A stretch of 64,000 bases of DNA. It comes from Flavobacteriaceae bacterium (GTDB taxonomy: Bacteria > Bacteroidota > Bacteroidia > Flavobacteriales > Flavobacteriaceae). The stretch lies in assembly GCA_021739635.1 (NCBI GenBank), contig JAIPBH010000011.1, forward strand, positions 62,001 to 126,000, read 5' to 3'. A program made the translations under genes and the position numbers. The notes beneath the pieces were generated by a model. That model was not told where the DNA came from, did not search any database, and was given only the letters and a program-made list of their open reading frames with translations. Of this stretch, positions 49,027 through 58,333 are shown in pieces (position 1 is the stretch's first letter; every line of letters starts with the position of its first letter).

Positions 49027-49043
49027 GTCGGGGTGGCAGGATT
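49027..49043 (+). repeat. Right attachment site within tRNA-Pro 3' end
   Basis: This 17-bp segment is identical and co-oriented to 5053-5069. It covers the 3' acceptor strand, discriminator, one downstream base and part of the T arm of the intact tRNA gene. It is the tRNA-side boundary of the island. Confidence 0.8.
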
Positions 49044-49102
49044 CGAACCTGCGACCTCCTGCTCCCAAAGCAGGCGCGATAACCGGGCTACGCTACACCC
49101 CG
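49028..49102 (-). tRNA. tRNA-Pro (anticodon UGG)
   Basis: The minus strand folds into a complete cloverleaf: acceptor CGGGGTG/CACCCCG, anticodon stem CCTGC/GCAGG with loop TTTGGGA (anticodon TGG), and a T arm with GGTTCGAATCC. The discriminator is A. CCA is not encoded. The 3' end is the integration target of the island; the first 17 bases of the element restore it, so the gene remains functional. Confidence 0.96.
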
Positions 49103-49247
49103 AAATAGTAATCTTGTAACGAGGCGCAAATATATAATTTTCTTTTCTAACAAGTTAATTATTTTTATTTTTTTGATTTAATAAAAAAACTAACTCATTT
49201 AAGTGTAAAATAATCTATTGGTTAAAATATTTGCAAAGAAATAATCT

Positions 49248-49255
49248 TAAATTTG
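49248..49255 (+). promoter_or_regulatory. Candidate -7 promoter box of the udk operon
   Basis: TAAATTTG matches the Bacteroidota -7 consensus TAnnTTTG and lies 24 bp before the udk ATG. A TTTG at 49230-49233 could be the -33 element, but the spacing of about 14 bp is short. Confidence 0.45.
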
Positions 49256-49279
49256 TAAAAATCTTATATTTAAACTTTC

Positions 49280-49885
49280 ATGCTCATTATTGGAATTGCA
49301 GGCGGAACGGGTTGCGGTAAAACAACTGTAGTTAATAAAATTATCAATGAACTTCCTGATGGTGAAGTTGGTGTTATTTCTCAAGATTCTTATTACAAAG
49401 ACAACTCAAATTTAAGTTATGATGAGCGTATAAAAATAAATTTTGATCATCCAAGATCAATTGATTTTGATTTACTAGTTGAGCATTTAAAATCTTTAAA
49501 AAACGGTGACCCAGTACACCAACCTGTATATTCTTTCGTTAAACATAATAGAACAGGAGATACTATTTTCACACATCCAAGAAAAGTAATGATTGTTGAA
49601 GGTATTTTAATATTTACAAACCCAGAACTTAGAGAGATGTTTGATATTAAAATATTTGTGCACGCTGATACAGATGAAAGACTTATAAGACGATTAAAAC
49701 GTGATATATCTGAACGTGGAAGAGATTTAGACGAAGTATTAGCGCGCTATCAAAACACTTTAAAACCTATGCATGAACAGTTTATTGAACCAACAAAAGA
49801 ATATGCTGACATGATTATTCCTAACAATAGACACAACAATGTTGCTATTGATATTGTAAGATCTATAATAACTCAAAAACTATAA
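49280..49885 (+). CDS. udk: Uridine kinase
   Basis: 201 residues, family-normal. The P-loop GIAGGTGCGKTTV is at residues 5-17, and SQDSYYKD and NFDHPRSIDFD are the nucleoside-binding motifs of uridine/cytidine kinases. DERLIRRLKRDISERGRDLDEV is the lid. It phosphorylates uridine and cytidine with GTP or ATP in pyrimidine salvage. It is the first gene of a backbone operon and is followed without gap by the FtsB-like gene. Confidence 0.95.
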   Translation: MLIIGIAGGTGCGKTTVVNKIINELPDGEVGVISQDSYYKDNSNLSYDERIKINFDHPRSIDFDLLVEHLKSLKNGDPVHQPVYSFVKHNRTGDTIFTHPRKVMIVEGILIFTNPELREMFDIKIFVHADTDERLIRRLKRDISERGRDLDEVLARYQNTLKPMHEQFIEPTKEYADMIIPNNRHNNVAIDIVRSIITQKL

Positions 49886-50215
49886 ATGTCAATTTTTAAA
49901 AATAAATCTAAATATTTAAAACCATTCAAAAATGTATTTATACTTATTTTGACGGTTTTTATTATTTGGATGATTTTTTTTGATGCAAACTCCTATTTAA
50001 TTCATCATGAATTAAATTCAGATATTAATGAATTAGAAGCAGAAAAAAAATACTATCAAAAAGAAATTGAAAAAGACAAAAAAGCTATAAAAAAATTAAG
50101 TACTGAAGAAGGTCTTGAAAAATTTGCACGAGAAGAATATTACATGAAACGCGACAGCGAAGAAATATTTATTATTGAGTACGAAGACAGCTTAAAAACA
50201 AAAAGTAATGAGTGA
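49886..50215 (+). CDS. Septum formation initiator family protein (FtsB/DivIC-like)
   Basis: 109 residues. A short cytoplasmic tail, one transmembrane helix (about 14-33; FKNVFILILTVFIIWMIFF) and a coiled coil (about 45-75; LEAEKKYYQKEIEKDKKAIKKL), ending in FAREEYYMKRDSEEIFIIE, the family's C-terminal signature. Such proteins bridge FtsL and FtsQ in the division complex. It starts on the base after the udk stop and overlaps the mutase gene by 8 bp, so the three are co-transcribed. Confidence 0.85.
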   Translation: MSIFKNKSKYLKPFKNVFILILTVFIIWMIFFDANSYLIHHELNSDINELEAEKKYYQKEIEKDKKAIKKLSTEEGLEKFAREEYYMKRDSEEIFIIEYEDSLKTKSNE

Positions 50216-51581
50216 ATTATTATTCAATGAATTTGATGACGTAACCTCAAAGCAGTGGAAACAAAAAATACAATTTGATCTTAAAGGCGCTGATTACAAC
50301 GACAGTCTTATTTGGAAGACTAATGAAGATATTGATGTAAAACCATTTTATCACAGTGATGAATTTAAAGAGTCATTTAGTATTTCAACCACTAAAGCAA
50401 CTCAATGGAAAATTTGTCAATCTATTTTTGTGGCTGATGTAAAAAAATCAAACAAAAAAGCTTTAAATGCAATTGAAAGAGGTGCCGAAAGCATCAAATT
50501 CATCATTCCAAATGAGACAATTTCAATTCAAAACCTCATTGAAAACATTAATAGTGCATCTACTCAACTTTATTTTGAATTACAATTCTTGTCTGAAGAC
50601 TTCATCAATCAATTTTCTGTAATTTCAAACAAAGAAAACATTTATATACAAACAGATATTATTGGTAATCTAGCTAAAAGCGGTAACTGGTTTAAATCAC
50701 TAGAAGATGACCATACTAAATTTGAATCCATCGTAAAAAATACTAACACTTTTAGCATTGACCTAGCATTATATCAAAATGCCGGTGCAACTATGGTTCA
50801 GCAATTAGCATACGCTTTATCTCAAGCCAATGAATACTTAAATCATTTTGATGCTATTTTAAGTAACGAAAAAAAGGAATCAACACAAGTTATTTTTAAT
50901 GTTGCCGTTGGAACAAATTATTTTTTTGAAATAGCAAAACTAAGAGCCCTTAGAATTCTTTGGGAAACACTAGCTTTAGAATATGGGTTTAAAACAGATT
51001 GTCACATAATAGCAACACCAACAAAACGCAACAAAACGCTTTACGATTATAACACGAATATGTTACGAACCACTACCGAATGTATGAGCGCTATTTTAGG
51101 TGGTGCCAATACTATTTGTAATTTGGCTTATGATACTATTTACCATAAAGACAATGAATTTGGTGAACGAATATCACGTAATCAATTATTAGTTTTAAAA
51201 CATGAAAGCTATTTTGATAAGGTTGATAATCCTTCTGATGGCTCATATTATATTGAAACGTTAACAAGCCAATTAGCTGAAAAAGCTTTAGCACTTTTTA
51301 AAAACATTGAAACCAATTCAGGATTTCTTAAACAATTAAAAGAAGGCACTATACAAAGAAAAATAAAAGAAAGTGCTGAAAAAGAACAACAGCAATTTGA
51401 TGAAGGCAAACATATTTTATTAGGAACCAATAAGCTACCAAACCCAAATGATAAAATGAAGCATGACCTTGAATTGTATCCTTTTGTTAAAACAAATCAA
51501 AGAAAAACGCTCATTGAACCCATTATAGAAAAAAGATTAGCTGAAAAACTAGAACAAGAACGATTAAAAAAAGAAGAATAA
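50208..51581 (+). CDS. mutA: Methylmalonyl-CoA mutase small (beta) subunit
   Basis: 457 residues. It begins LFNEFDDVTSKQWKQKIQFDLKGADYNDSLIWKTNEDIDVKPFY, the typical small-subunit opening, and continues through the TIM-barrel-like mutase domain (ECMSAILGGANTICNLAYD, NPSDGSYYIETLTSQLAEKA). The small subunit does not bind cobalamin and partners with a catalytic large subunit in converting succinyl-CoA and methylmalonyl-CoA. It overlaps the FtsB-like gene by 8 bp. The large-subunit gene, often close by in relatives, is not in this window. Confidence 0.9.
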   Translation: MSELLFNEFDDVTSKQWKQKIQFDLKGADYNDSLIWKTNEDIDVKPFYHSDEFKESFSISTTKATQWKICQSIFVADVKKSNKKALNAIERGAESIKFIIPNETISIQNLIENINSASTQLYFELQFLSEDFINQFSVISNKENIYIQTDIIGNLAKSGNWFKSLEDDHTKFESIVKNTNTFSIDLALYQNAGATMVQQLAYALSQANEYLNHFDAILSNEKKESTQVIFNVAVGTNYFFEIAKLRALRILWETLALEYGFKTDCHIIATPTKRNKTLYDYNTNMLRTTTECMSAILGGANTICNLAYDTIYHKDNEFGERISRNQLLVLKHESYFDKVDNPSDGSYYIETLTSQLAEKALALFKNIETNSGFLKQLKEGTIQRKIKESAEKEQQQFDEGKHILLGTNKLPNPNDKMKHDLELYPFVKTNQRKTLIEPIIEKRLAEKLEQERLKKEE

Positions 51582-52202
51582 ATGAAGACTAAATTTCACC
51601 TTATTGCATTTTTACTTATAATTAATGTTACAAGTTGCAAAAAAGAAAAAACATTTACTGAATTTGAATTTACTGAGAAACCAATCGCTTTAATTTGTGA
51701 AAACACTAATTCAAAATTATATAATGAAGCTCTTTATAGTTTTGAAAATGACATCTTAAACTTTTATGGTAAAAACAATAAAAACTTATTATCAGCATAT
51801 TCTCAATTTATTAGATTAGCTGTTTATAATACTGCAAACTATAAAGGAATTGCTTCTGAACACACATTAAAAGTCTTTGAAGCCTTAAAAAATGATTCAG
51901 AATTGTGGGACGCAAATAATACCAAAAGTCATTTAAATTATAAAAGTGATTTAATGACTTGTATTTCACAAAACATTGCTAATAAAGATTTAAAAACAAC
52001 ATTAAATGCTTTGTTATCAACAAACAGTATGAGTCCAAAGTTGTTTGGTACACCTTTAGCAACAAATTATAGTTTAGCATTAAGCGATAAATATTTAGCC
52101 TCTTATGTGGCTTTTGATTTATTTTATGCCAAACTTTTTGATGTAGATTTTTCTATAATTGAAAAAGAAAAACCTAAAGTAGATTTTAATTTAACTAAGT
52201 AA
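51582..52202 (+). CDS. Hypothetical lipoprotein
   Basis: 206 residues. The signal peptide ends in lipobox NVTSC (about 16-20), so it is probably anchored in a membrane. The mature part is largely helical with no motif I recognise. It starts on the base after the mutA stop, so it is translated from the same mRNA, and it ends before a strong terminator. Proteins of unknown function in this position next to mutA occur in related bacteria; nothing supports a role in the mutase itself. Confidence 0.7.
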   Translation: MKTKFHLIAFLLIINVTSCKKEKTFTEFEFTEKPIALICENTNSKLYNEALYSFENDILNFYGKNNKNLLSAYSQFIRLAVYNTANYKGIASEHTLKVFEALKNDSELWDANNTKSHLNYKSDLMTCISQNIANKDLKTTLNALLSTNSMSPKLFGTPLATNYSLALSDKYLASYVAFDLFYAKLFDVDFSIIEKEKPKVDFNLTK

Positions 52203-52260
52203 TTTAATATTTTAAAGCGTGCCATGAAAAATCTTTAGAAATTTTAATTTATTTGAATAA

Positions 52261-52295
52261 AAAAATCCAGTCAGAAATAGTCTAACTGGATTTTT
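52261..52295. terminator. Bidirectional terminator between convergent genes
   Basis: An 11-bp stem (AAAAATCCAGT at 52261-52271 with 52285-52295) has a 13-nt loop and A/T runs on both sides. It separates the rightward udk-mutA operon from the leftward peptidase gene. Confidence 0.8.
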
Positions 52296-52314
52296 TTATT
52301 AATTAAAGGCTCCA

Positions 52315-55083
52315 TTAATCTACCTTTTTATCTCCATTTTTAATTTCAAAACTTTCAAAATCTCCTGCATTTACAACGGTCCATTTATCTAATGTTTTAA
52401 AGTATTTTTTAATAGCATTATTAACATCTTGCACGGTTAAACTACTAACTTTTTCTTCAATACTTTTTTGAAACATCATATCTCTATCATAATATAAATT
52501 ATTATTTAATAGTCTTAAAAGTTCGTTGTCTTTTGCCCTTGAAACATTTTGTTCTTGAACCCATCCATTAACGGCACTTTTTAATTCTTCTTCAGTAATA
52601 CCGCCGTCAATAAAACGAGCTATTTCTTCTTTAAAACCTGTTTGAACTTTAGCAGCATTTTCTGGTGCATAGATGGCATAAATGAAAGCCATAGAATTTT
52701 TATCAGCTTTATTATCATCAACCCTTACTGCTCCACCAGCACCATAACTTACACCATCTTGCTGACGTAAACGATTGGCTATTCTGGAATTTAAATATCC
52801 GCCACCAAATATTTCACCAGCTATTTGTAAAGCAGCATAATCATTTTCATCTTGGCTACATTCAAATGTTAATGTTCCTAATGTAAAGGCATTCTTTTTA
52901 TCAGGCGTTAAAATCTTTTCATTAGCTGGAATGTTTTCACTGAATTCGTTTTTAACTGGAGAGAATTCCAAATTAGAATTAAAATCACTGTATTCTTTAT
53001 CAAAATAGTCTTTTAAAACTTGTTCATCTATATTTCCAATAGCAGTAAGTGTCGCACTATTTGAAATACCATAGAAATTCTTATGATACGCTTTTAAATC
53101 AGCTATTGAAACATTATTAATAGCTTCAATTTCTTCATCTATAGTCATATTATAAAGTGGATGTCCTTTTTTATATTTCTGATTAATTAATCCTATTTTT
53201 CTAGAGGCTAAAAATTGAGGGTCTGTTTTATTCTCTTCAATTGAAGCCAACGCTTGCGTTTTCATTTTTTCTAATTCTTCAGCATCAAAAACAGGGTTTT
53301 TTATCATATCTGTCATTAAACTCAATGCCTCCATGAGGTTTTCTTTTGTACTAGTTATACTTGCGGTTAAACGCCCGTTTGAGCCATTAAAAAACACTGA
53401 TGATTTTATAGCACTTAATTTGTCTTCAATATCTTGTCGAGATTTGGTTGTAGTTCCTTTGTTTAACATTCTGGCTGTATAAACTGCTACCAAGCCTTTA
53501 TTCATAAGGTCATCTAACTTGCCATTTCTTATAGCAAATGATAGTGTAACGGTTTCACCACGGTTATCCTTTTTAATAAATCCATACTCAATTGGTTTCT
53601 TTTGAAGCAAGCCTGAATTTAATCTATTTTGAATGTTATCATAAGAAACATCAAAAGCTTCACCAGTACCTAAAGCTTGTTTGCCTTTGTAACTAGTTAC
53701 TAATTCTGCTAAACCTTCTGTATGTTCAATTTCAACTCGAATAGGAGTTTTTGTTGGCACAAATTCTCCAACAGTTCTATTGGTGTTAATTAAGTATCTT
53801 TGAATAGCTGCATTTACTTTATCAACAGTCATTTTTTCAATTCTATCGCGTTGAATAAAAGATAATCTCCAATCTCCAGCTCCAATAAATTCGCTCATAT
53901 AAGTTCCTAAATAGGCTGAATTTCTAGAAATTTGATCATATTGTTTTAAAATATTAGATTTTGCACGATTTACTTCTTCATCTGTAACAGGGTTACTTGA
54001 TAAACTATCTAAAAGATTTAAAATTGTAGATTCTGCTTCAGATAATGATTTGTCTGACGGCACATCTACATTCATATATAAAAAAGATGGTTCTTTTGTA
54101 AAAGGTAAAAACGACCATATACCAGAAGCTTTTTTCTCATTAACCAAGGCTTTGTAAAGTCTTCCAGATGGTTCATCAGTAAGAATTTCTTCTGCAATTT
54201 GAAGTGCCGCATAATCTTCATGAGATCCTGCTGGTGTATGATAAAGTACAGATACTATTTGCAAATCTCCAATTCTACTAAGGGTTACACGTTTTTCACC
54301 ATCTTGAGCTGGTTCAATAGTTGGAATATCTCTTATAGGCGTTTCTGGGTTTTTAATAGCCCCAAACTTTTTTTGAATAAGTGCTAGTGTTTTTTCTGGA
54401 TCAAACTTGCCAGTAACCATTAACACCGCATTATCTGGACGATAATATTTTTTATAAAACGCTTGTAAATTCTCAATAGGAACGCGCTCAATATCAGATC
54501 TGTTACCAATAGTAGATTTTCCGTAGTTATGCCATAAATAGGCACTACTGATTACTTCGTCCATTAAAACCCCAGAAGGTGAATTTTCACCCATCTCAAA
54601 TTCATTTCTAACTACTGTAAATTCAGATTCTAAATCTTTTTTTGCAATGTATGAATTAACCATTCTGTCTGATTCTAAATCTAAAGCCCAATCTAAATTT
54701 TCATCGGTTGCATTAAACGTTTCAAAATAATTAGTTCTATCATACCATGTTGTACCGTTTGGTCTTGCTCCATGTGATGATAATTCCTCAGGAATATTTG
54801 GATGGTTAGGAGTTCCTTTAAAAACCATGTGTTCTAATAAATGGGCCATGCCTTTTTCACCATAACCTTCATGACGAGAACCAACCATATAGGTTATATT
54901 AACAGTAATTGTTTGAGCCGAATTATCTTGAAATAATAATACTTTTAAACCATTATCTAAGATATATTCGTTTATTCCTTCTACGCTAGCTGTTTGTTTT
55001 ATTTGAGCTAATGCGGTGAAAGACATGAAACACATAAAGGTGAGTGATAGATAAATTTTTAATAATTGATTGATGTTTTTCAT
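52315..55083 (-). CDS. M16 family zinc metallopeptidase, exported
   Basis: 922 residues with a signal peptide (cleavage after SFTALAQ, about residue 27). Two M16 repeats are present. The N-terminal one carries the inverted zinc motif HLLEH (within GMAHLLEHMVFKGT, about 81-85) with a downstream Glu (ESEFTVVRNEFE), so it is catalytic. The C-terminal half (from about 480) has the inactive M16 fold, with the RQQDGVSYGAGG segment typical of the substrate-binding half. Pitrilysin-like enzymes clear peptides in the periplasm. It is a single-gene unit facing a bidirectional terminator. Confidence 0.93.
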   Translation of the reverse strand: MKNINQLLKIYLSLTFMCFMSFTALAQIKQTASVEGINEYILDNGLKVLLFQDNSAQTITVNITYMVGSRHEGYGEKGMAHLLEHMVFKGTPNHPNIPEELSSHGARPNGTTWYDRTNYFETFNATDENLDWALDLESDRMVNSYIAKKDLESEFTVVRNEFEMGENSPSGVLMDEVISSAYLWHNYGKSTIGNRSDIERVPIENLQAFYKKYYRPDNAVLMVTGKFDPEKTLALIQKKFGAIKNPETPIRDIPTIEPAQDGEKRVTLSRIGDLQIVSVLYHTPAGSHEDYAALQIAEEILTDEPSGRLYKALVNEKKASGIWSFLPFTKEPSFLYMNVDVPSDKSLSEAESTILNLLDSLSSNPVTDEEVNRAKSNILKQYDQISRNSAYLGTYMSEFIGAGDWRLSFIQRDRIEKMTVDKVNAAIQRYLINTNRTVGEFVPTKTPIRVEIEHTEGLAELVTSYKGKQALGTGEAFDVSYDNIQNRLNSGLLQKKPIEYGFIKKDNRGETVTLSFAIRNGKLDDLMNKGLVAVYTARMLNKGTTTKSRQDIEDKLSAIKSSVFFNGSNGRLTASITSTKENLMEALSLMTDMIKNPVFDAEELEKMKTQALASIEENKTDPQFLASRKIGLINQKYKKGHPLYNMTIDEEIEAINNVSIADLKAYHKNFYGISNSATLTAIGNIDEQVLKDYFDKEYSDFNSNLEFSPVKNEFSENIPANEKILTPDKKNAFTLGTLTFECSQDENDYAALQIAGEIFGGGYLNSRIANRLRQQDGVSYGAGGAVRVDDNKADKNSMAFIYAIYAPENAAKVQTGFKEEIARFIDGGITEEELKSAVNGWVQEQNVSRAKDNELLRLLNNNLYYDRDMMFQKSIEEKVSSLTVQDVNNAIKKYFKTLDKWTVVNAGDFESFEIKNGDKKVD

Positions 55084-55309
55084 TTGATGATTTTTTTAAT
55101 TTATTTTTAAATATAAAGTTTACTATCTTAAATAATTGTTAAAATTTGAAAATTCCTACTTTTTAATAAATAAGCTATCTAAATCAAAAAAAAACCAGAA
55201 CTTTAAATTAGTATTTAAAAAACATAAAAAACTGATTTAATGTTAACAATTTGGGTTTTTATTCCTCATAAATAATTGTATTTTTACCGCTCATAAAACC
55301 AAATCATTA

Positions 55310-56074
55310 ATGGGTAAAATCATTGCAATTGCTAACCAAAAAGGCGGTGTAGGAAAAACAACAACGTCTATCAATTTAGCAGCTTCACTAGGAGTTCTTG
55401 AAAAAAAAGTGTTACTTATAGATGCTGACCCTCAAGCAAATGCAACATCTGGATTAGGAATTAATGTTGAAACTGTTGAAATAGGAACCTACCAACTTTT
55501 AGAACATTCAAATTCAGCTAAAGATGCTATTATAGCAACTGATACGCCAAATTTAGATATTATTCCATCGCATATTGACCTTGTTGCTATTGAAATAGAA
55601 CTTGTTGATAAAGATGAAAGAGAATACATGCTAAAAAAAGCTTTAGTAGATATTAAAAATGAATATGATTATATTTTAATAGATTGTGCCCCTTCATTAG
55701 GATTACTCACATTAAATGCATTAACTGCAGCCGATGCTGTAATTATACCCATACAATGCGAATATTTTGCCTTAGAAGGTTTAGGAAAACTTTTAAACAC
55801 TATAAAAAGTGTTCAAAAAATACACAATCCAGAATTAGATATTGAAGGCTTGCTTTTAACCATGTATGACGCTAGGTTAAGGCTATCTAATCAAGTAGTT
55901 GAAGAAGTTCAAAAACATTTTAATGATATGGTTTTTCAAACCATTATTCAACGAAACGTACGCTTAAGCGAAGCGCCAAGTTACGGTGAGAATATAATTA
56001 AATACGACGCTAGTAGTAAAGGTGCCACAAATTACTTAAGTTTGGCAAAAGAAATTATCAATAAAAACTCTTAA
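55310..56074 (+). CDS. parA: Chromosome-partitioning ATPase ParA (Soj)
   Basis: 254 residues. The deviant Walker A motif KGGVGKTTTSINLAASLG is at residues 10-27, with DADPQANATSGLG, and DYILIDCAPSLGLLTLNAL supplies the Walker B. ParA forms ATP-dependent gradients on the nucleoid that move ParB-parS complexes. It is followed 3 bp later by parB. No parS-like sequence was seen in the window. It begins the backbone cluster parA-parB-DUF5683-dapB-lepB. Confidence 0.96.
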   Translation: MGKIIAIANQKGGVGKTTTSINLAASLGVLEKKVLLIDADPQANATSGLGINVETVEIGTYQLLEHSNSAKDAIIATDTPNLDIIPSHIDLVAIEIELVDKDEREYMLKKALVDIKNEYDYILIDCAPSLGLLTLNALTAADAVIIPIQCEYFALEGLGKLLNTIKSVQKIHNPELDIEGLLLTMYDARLRLSNQVVEEVQKHFNDMVFQTIIQRNVRLSEAPSYGENIIKYDASSKGATNYLSLAKEIINKNS

Positions 56075-56077
56075 AAC

Positions 56078-56989
56078 ATGGCTAAAGCAACCAAAAAACA
56101 GGCTTTAGGAAGAGGCTTATCTGCACTTTTAAAAGATCCTAGTAATGATATACAGTCCGTTCAAGATAAGAATGCAGATAAAGTTATTGGCAATATTGTT
56201 GAACTAGATTTAGATTCTATTGACGTCAATCCGTTTCAACCTAGAACTAATTTTAATGAAGAAACACTTCGCGAATTAGCATCATCAATAAAAGAATTAG
56301 GTGTTATTCAACCCATAACCGTTAGAAAATTAGGATTTAATAGTTACCAATTAGTATCTGGAGAACGCCGTTTTAGAGCTTCAAAACTTATTGGTTTAGA
56401 AACTATTCCATCTTACATTAGAATAGCCAATGATCAAGAATCTTTAGAAATGGCTTTAGTTGAAAACATTCAACGCCAAGATTTAGATCCTATTGAAATT
56501 GCACTTTCTTACCAACGATTAATTGATGAAATTAACCTCACTCAAGAACAAATGAGTGACCGAGTTGGAAAAAAACGCTCTACCATTGCAAACTATTTGC
56601 GTTTATTAAAACTCGATCCAATTATCCAAACGGGTATGCGTGATGGTTTTATTTCTATGGGCCATGGTCGTGCTCTTATTACTATTGAAGATCAAACTAT
56701 TCAACTTGATATTTACGAACGTATTTTATCAAATAAACTTTCAGTAAGAGAAACAGAAGACTTAGTAAGAAACTATAATAATTCTGAAAATCCTAAAGTA
56801 GCTTCTAAAGTTGAAACAAATTCAGAAATTCCAGATGTCTTCAAAAACGGTATAAAAGAATTCTCTGAATACTTTGGACATAAAATTGACGTTAAAGTTT
56901 CTAAAAACGGAAAAGGAAAAATCACCATTCCTTTTCATTCAGAAGAAGATTTTAATCGTCTTAAAAAATTAGTGGAACGTGCTAAATAA
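56078..56989 (+). CDS. parB: Chromosome-partitioning protein ParB
   Basis: 303 residues. The N-terminal ParB/Sulfiredoxin-like CTPase domain carries VNPFQPRTNF and the GERRFRAS motif (about 108-115). An HTH follows (about 160-200; EQMSDRVGKKRSTIANYLRLLKL), then a C-terminal dimerisation domain. It binds parS and spreads using CTP. It is 3 bp after parA and overlaps the next gene by 11 bp, showing operon structure. Confidence 0.96.
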   Translation: MAKATKKQALGRGLSALLKDPSNDIQSVQDKNADKVIGNIVELDLDSIDVNPFQPRTNFNEETLRELASSIKELGVIQPITVRKLGFNSYQLVSGERRFRASKLIGLETIPSYIRIANDQESLEMALVENIQRQDLDPIEIALSYQRLIDEINLTQEQMSDRVGKKRSTIANYLRLLKLDPIIQTGMRDGFISMGHGRALITIEDQTIQLDIYERILSNKLSVRETEDLVRNYNNSENPKVASKVETNSEIPDVFKNGIKEFSEYFGHKIDVKVSKNGKGKITIPFHSEEDFNRLKKLVERAK

Positions 56990-57557
56990 ATTCTTAATAG
57001 TAAATGTTATCTGCTTTTTGCTTTGTGTTTCATTATTTGGACAAGACAAAAAAAACAAAAAAACAAGAGATACATTAACTGTTGAAAATAATTCTAAAAT
57101 ATCTGAGCCTATTGACCCTTTATCACCAGCAAAGGCTGCTTTTTATTCCGCTGTTTTACCTGGTTTAGGGCAAGCTTATAACAAAAAATACTGGAAAATA
57201 CCCATTGTTTATGGTGCTTTAGGAACTGGTATTTATTTCTATACTTCAAACAACAAAGAGTATAAAAGATATAGAGATGCCTACAAAACCAGACTGGCTG
57301 GCTTTGAAGATGATGAATTTTATGGCAGAATTACCTTAGACGGATTACAACGAGCACAAAAATTTTACAGAAAAAACAAAGAAGTATCACTATTAGTATG
57401 CATTGGTATTTATGCACTCAATATTATTGATGCTAATGTGGATGCGCATTTATTACAATATAATGTTAATGATAATTTAACTTTATATCCACATTTTAAA
57501 GTCAATGAATTAGATACCAAAAGTGATGTTGGACTCACTTTAAATTTTAAATTTTAA
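56979..57557 (+). CDS. DUF5683 domain membrane protein
   Basis: 192 residues. A signal peptide or N-terminal helix (VICFLLCVSLFGQ) precedes the conserved core PAKAAFYSAVLPGLGQAYNKKYWKIPIVYGALGTGIYFY, with two hydrophobic helices, and a second pair near residues 125-145. This is a widespread Bacteroidota family of unknown function, usually found just after parB, as here (11-bp overlap). An envelope location is likely. Confidence 0.85.
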   Translation: MLNKFLIVNVICFLLCVSLFGQDKKNKKTRDTLTVENNSKISEPIDPLSPAKAAFYSAVLPGLGQAYNKKYWKIPIVYGALGTGIYFYTSNNKEYKRYRDAYKTRLAGFEDDEFYGRITLDGLQRAQKFYRKNKEVSLLVCIGIYALNIIDANVDAHLLQYNVNDNLTLYPHFKVNELDTKSDVGLTLNFKF

Positions 57558-57568
57558 TACCTTAGATA

Positions 57569-58273
57569 ATGAAAATAGCTTTGCTTGGTTACGGAAAAAT
57601 GGGGAAAACCATTGAACAAATAGCTATTCAACGTGGACATACTATTGTTCTCTCAGTTGATAAAGATGACCATGATTATGATATTACCAAAGCAGATGTT
57701 GCTATAGATTTTAGCATTCCTACTGTAGCTTTTAATAATATTTCTAATTGCATAAGCCATAAAGTTCCTGTCATTTCTGGGACAACAGGCTGGTTACAAG
57801 ATTATGATAAAGCTGTTGCGCTTTGTAATGAAAAACAAGGCGCCTTTATTTATGCCTCAAATTTTAGTTTAGGCGTTAACATTTTTTTTGAGCTTAATAA
57901 AACACTAGCCAAAATGATGAGTAACCTAAAACAGTATCATGTAAGTTTAGAAGAAATTCATCATACCCAAAAATTAGATGCTCCAAGTGGAACGGCTATT
58001 TCATTAGCAAATGGCATCATTGCCGAGCATACTAGTTATGAAAGTTGGAAACTTGATGAAAGTAAAGAAAAAACCATTCCTATTGTAGCAAAACGTATTG
58101 AAGATGTTCCAGGTACTCATACCATAACTTACAAAAGTGACGTTGACTCTATCACTATTGAACATGTGGCTCATAACAGACAAGGTTTTGCCCTTGGAGC
58201 TGTAATTGCTGCTGAATGGATTGTTGGAAAAACGGGAGTTTTCACAATGAATGATGTGTTAAATATTGGTTAA
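57569..58273 (+). CDS. dapB: 4-hydroxy-tetrahydrodipicolinate reductase
   Basis: 234 residues, slightly short but normal for Bacteroidota. The dinucleotide-binding motif GYGKMGKTIEQIA is at residues 7-19, SGTTGW near 72, and the catalytic/substrate motif EIHHTQKLDAPSGTAIS near 131-147. It reduces hydroxy-tetrahydrodipicolinate with NAD(P)H in lysine and diaminopimelate synthesis. It lies 11 bp after the DUF5683 gene in the same cluster. Confidence 0.95.
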   Translation: MKIALLGYGKMGKTIEQIAIQRGHTIVLSVDKDDHDYDITKADVAIDFSIPTVAFNNISNCISHKVPVISGTTGWLQDYDKAVALCNEKQGAFIYASNFSLGVNIFFELNKTLAKMMSNLKQYHVSLEEIHHTQKLDAPSGTAISLANGIIAEHTSYESWKLDESKEKTIPIVAKRIEDVPGTHTITYKSDVDSITIEHVAHNRQGFALGAVIAAEWIVGKTGVFTMNDVLNIG

Positions 58274-58333
58274 GGTTTTTAAATACAGTAACATTTAAAA
58301 GTCAACAGCCACTAACAATAAAAATTTATAATT

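Noticed and set aside
55084-55309. parS or replication origin beside parAB
   Set aside because: No parS-like palindrome or DnaA-box cluster is visible in this AT-rich gap.
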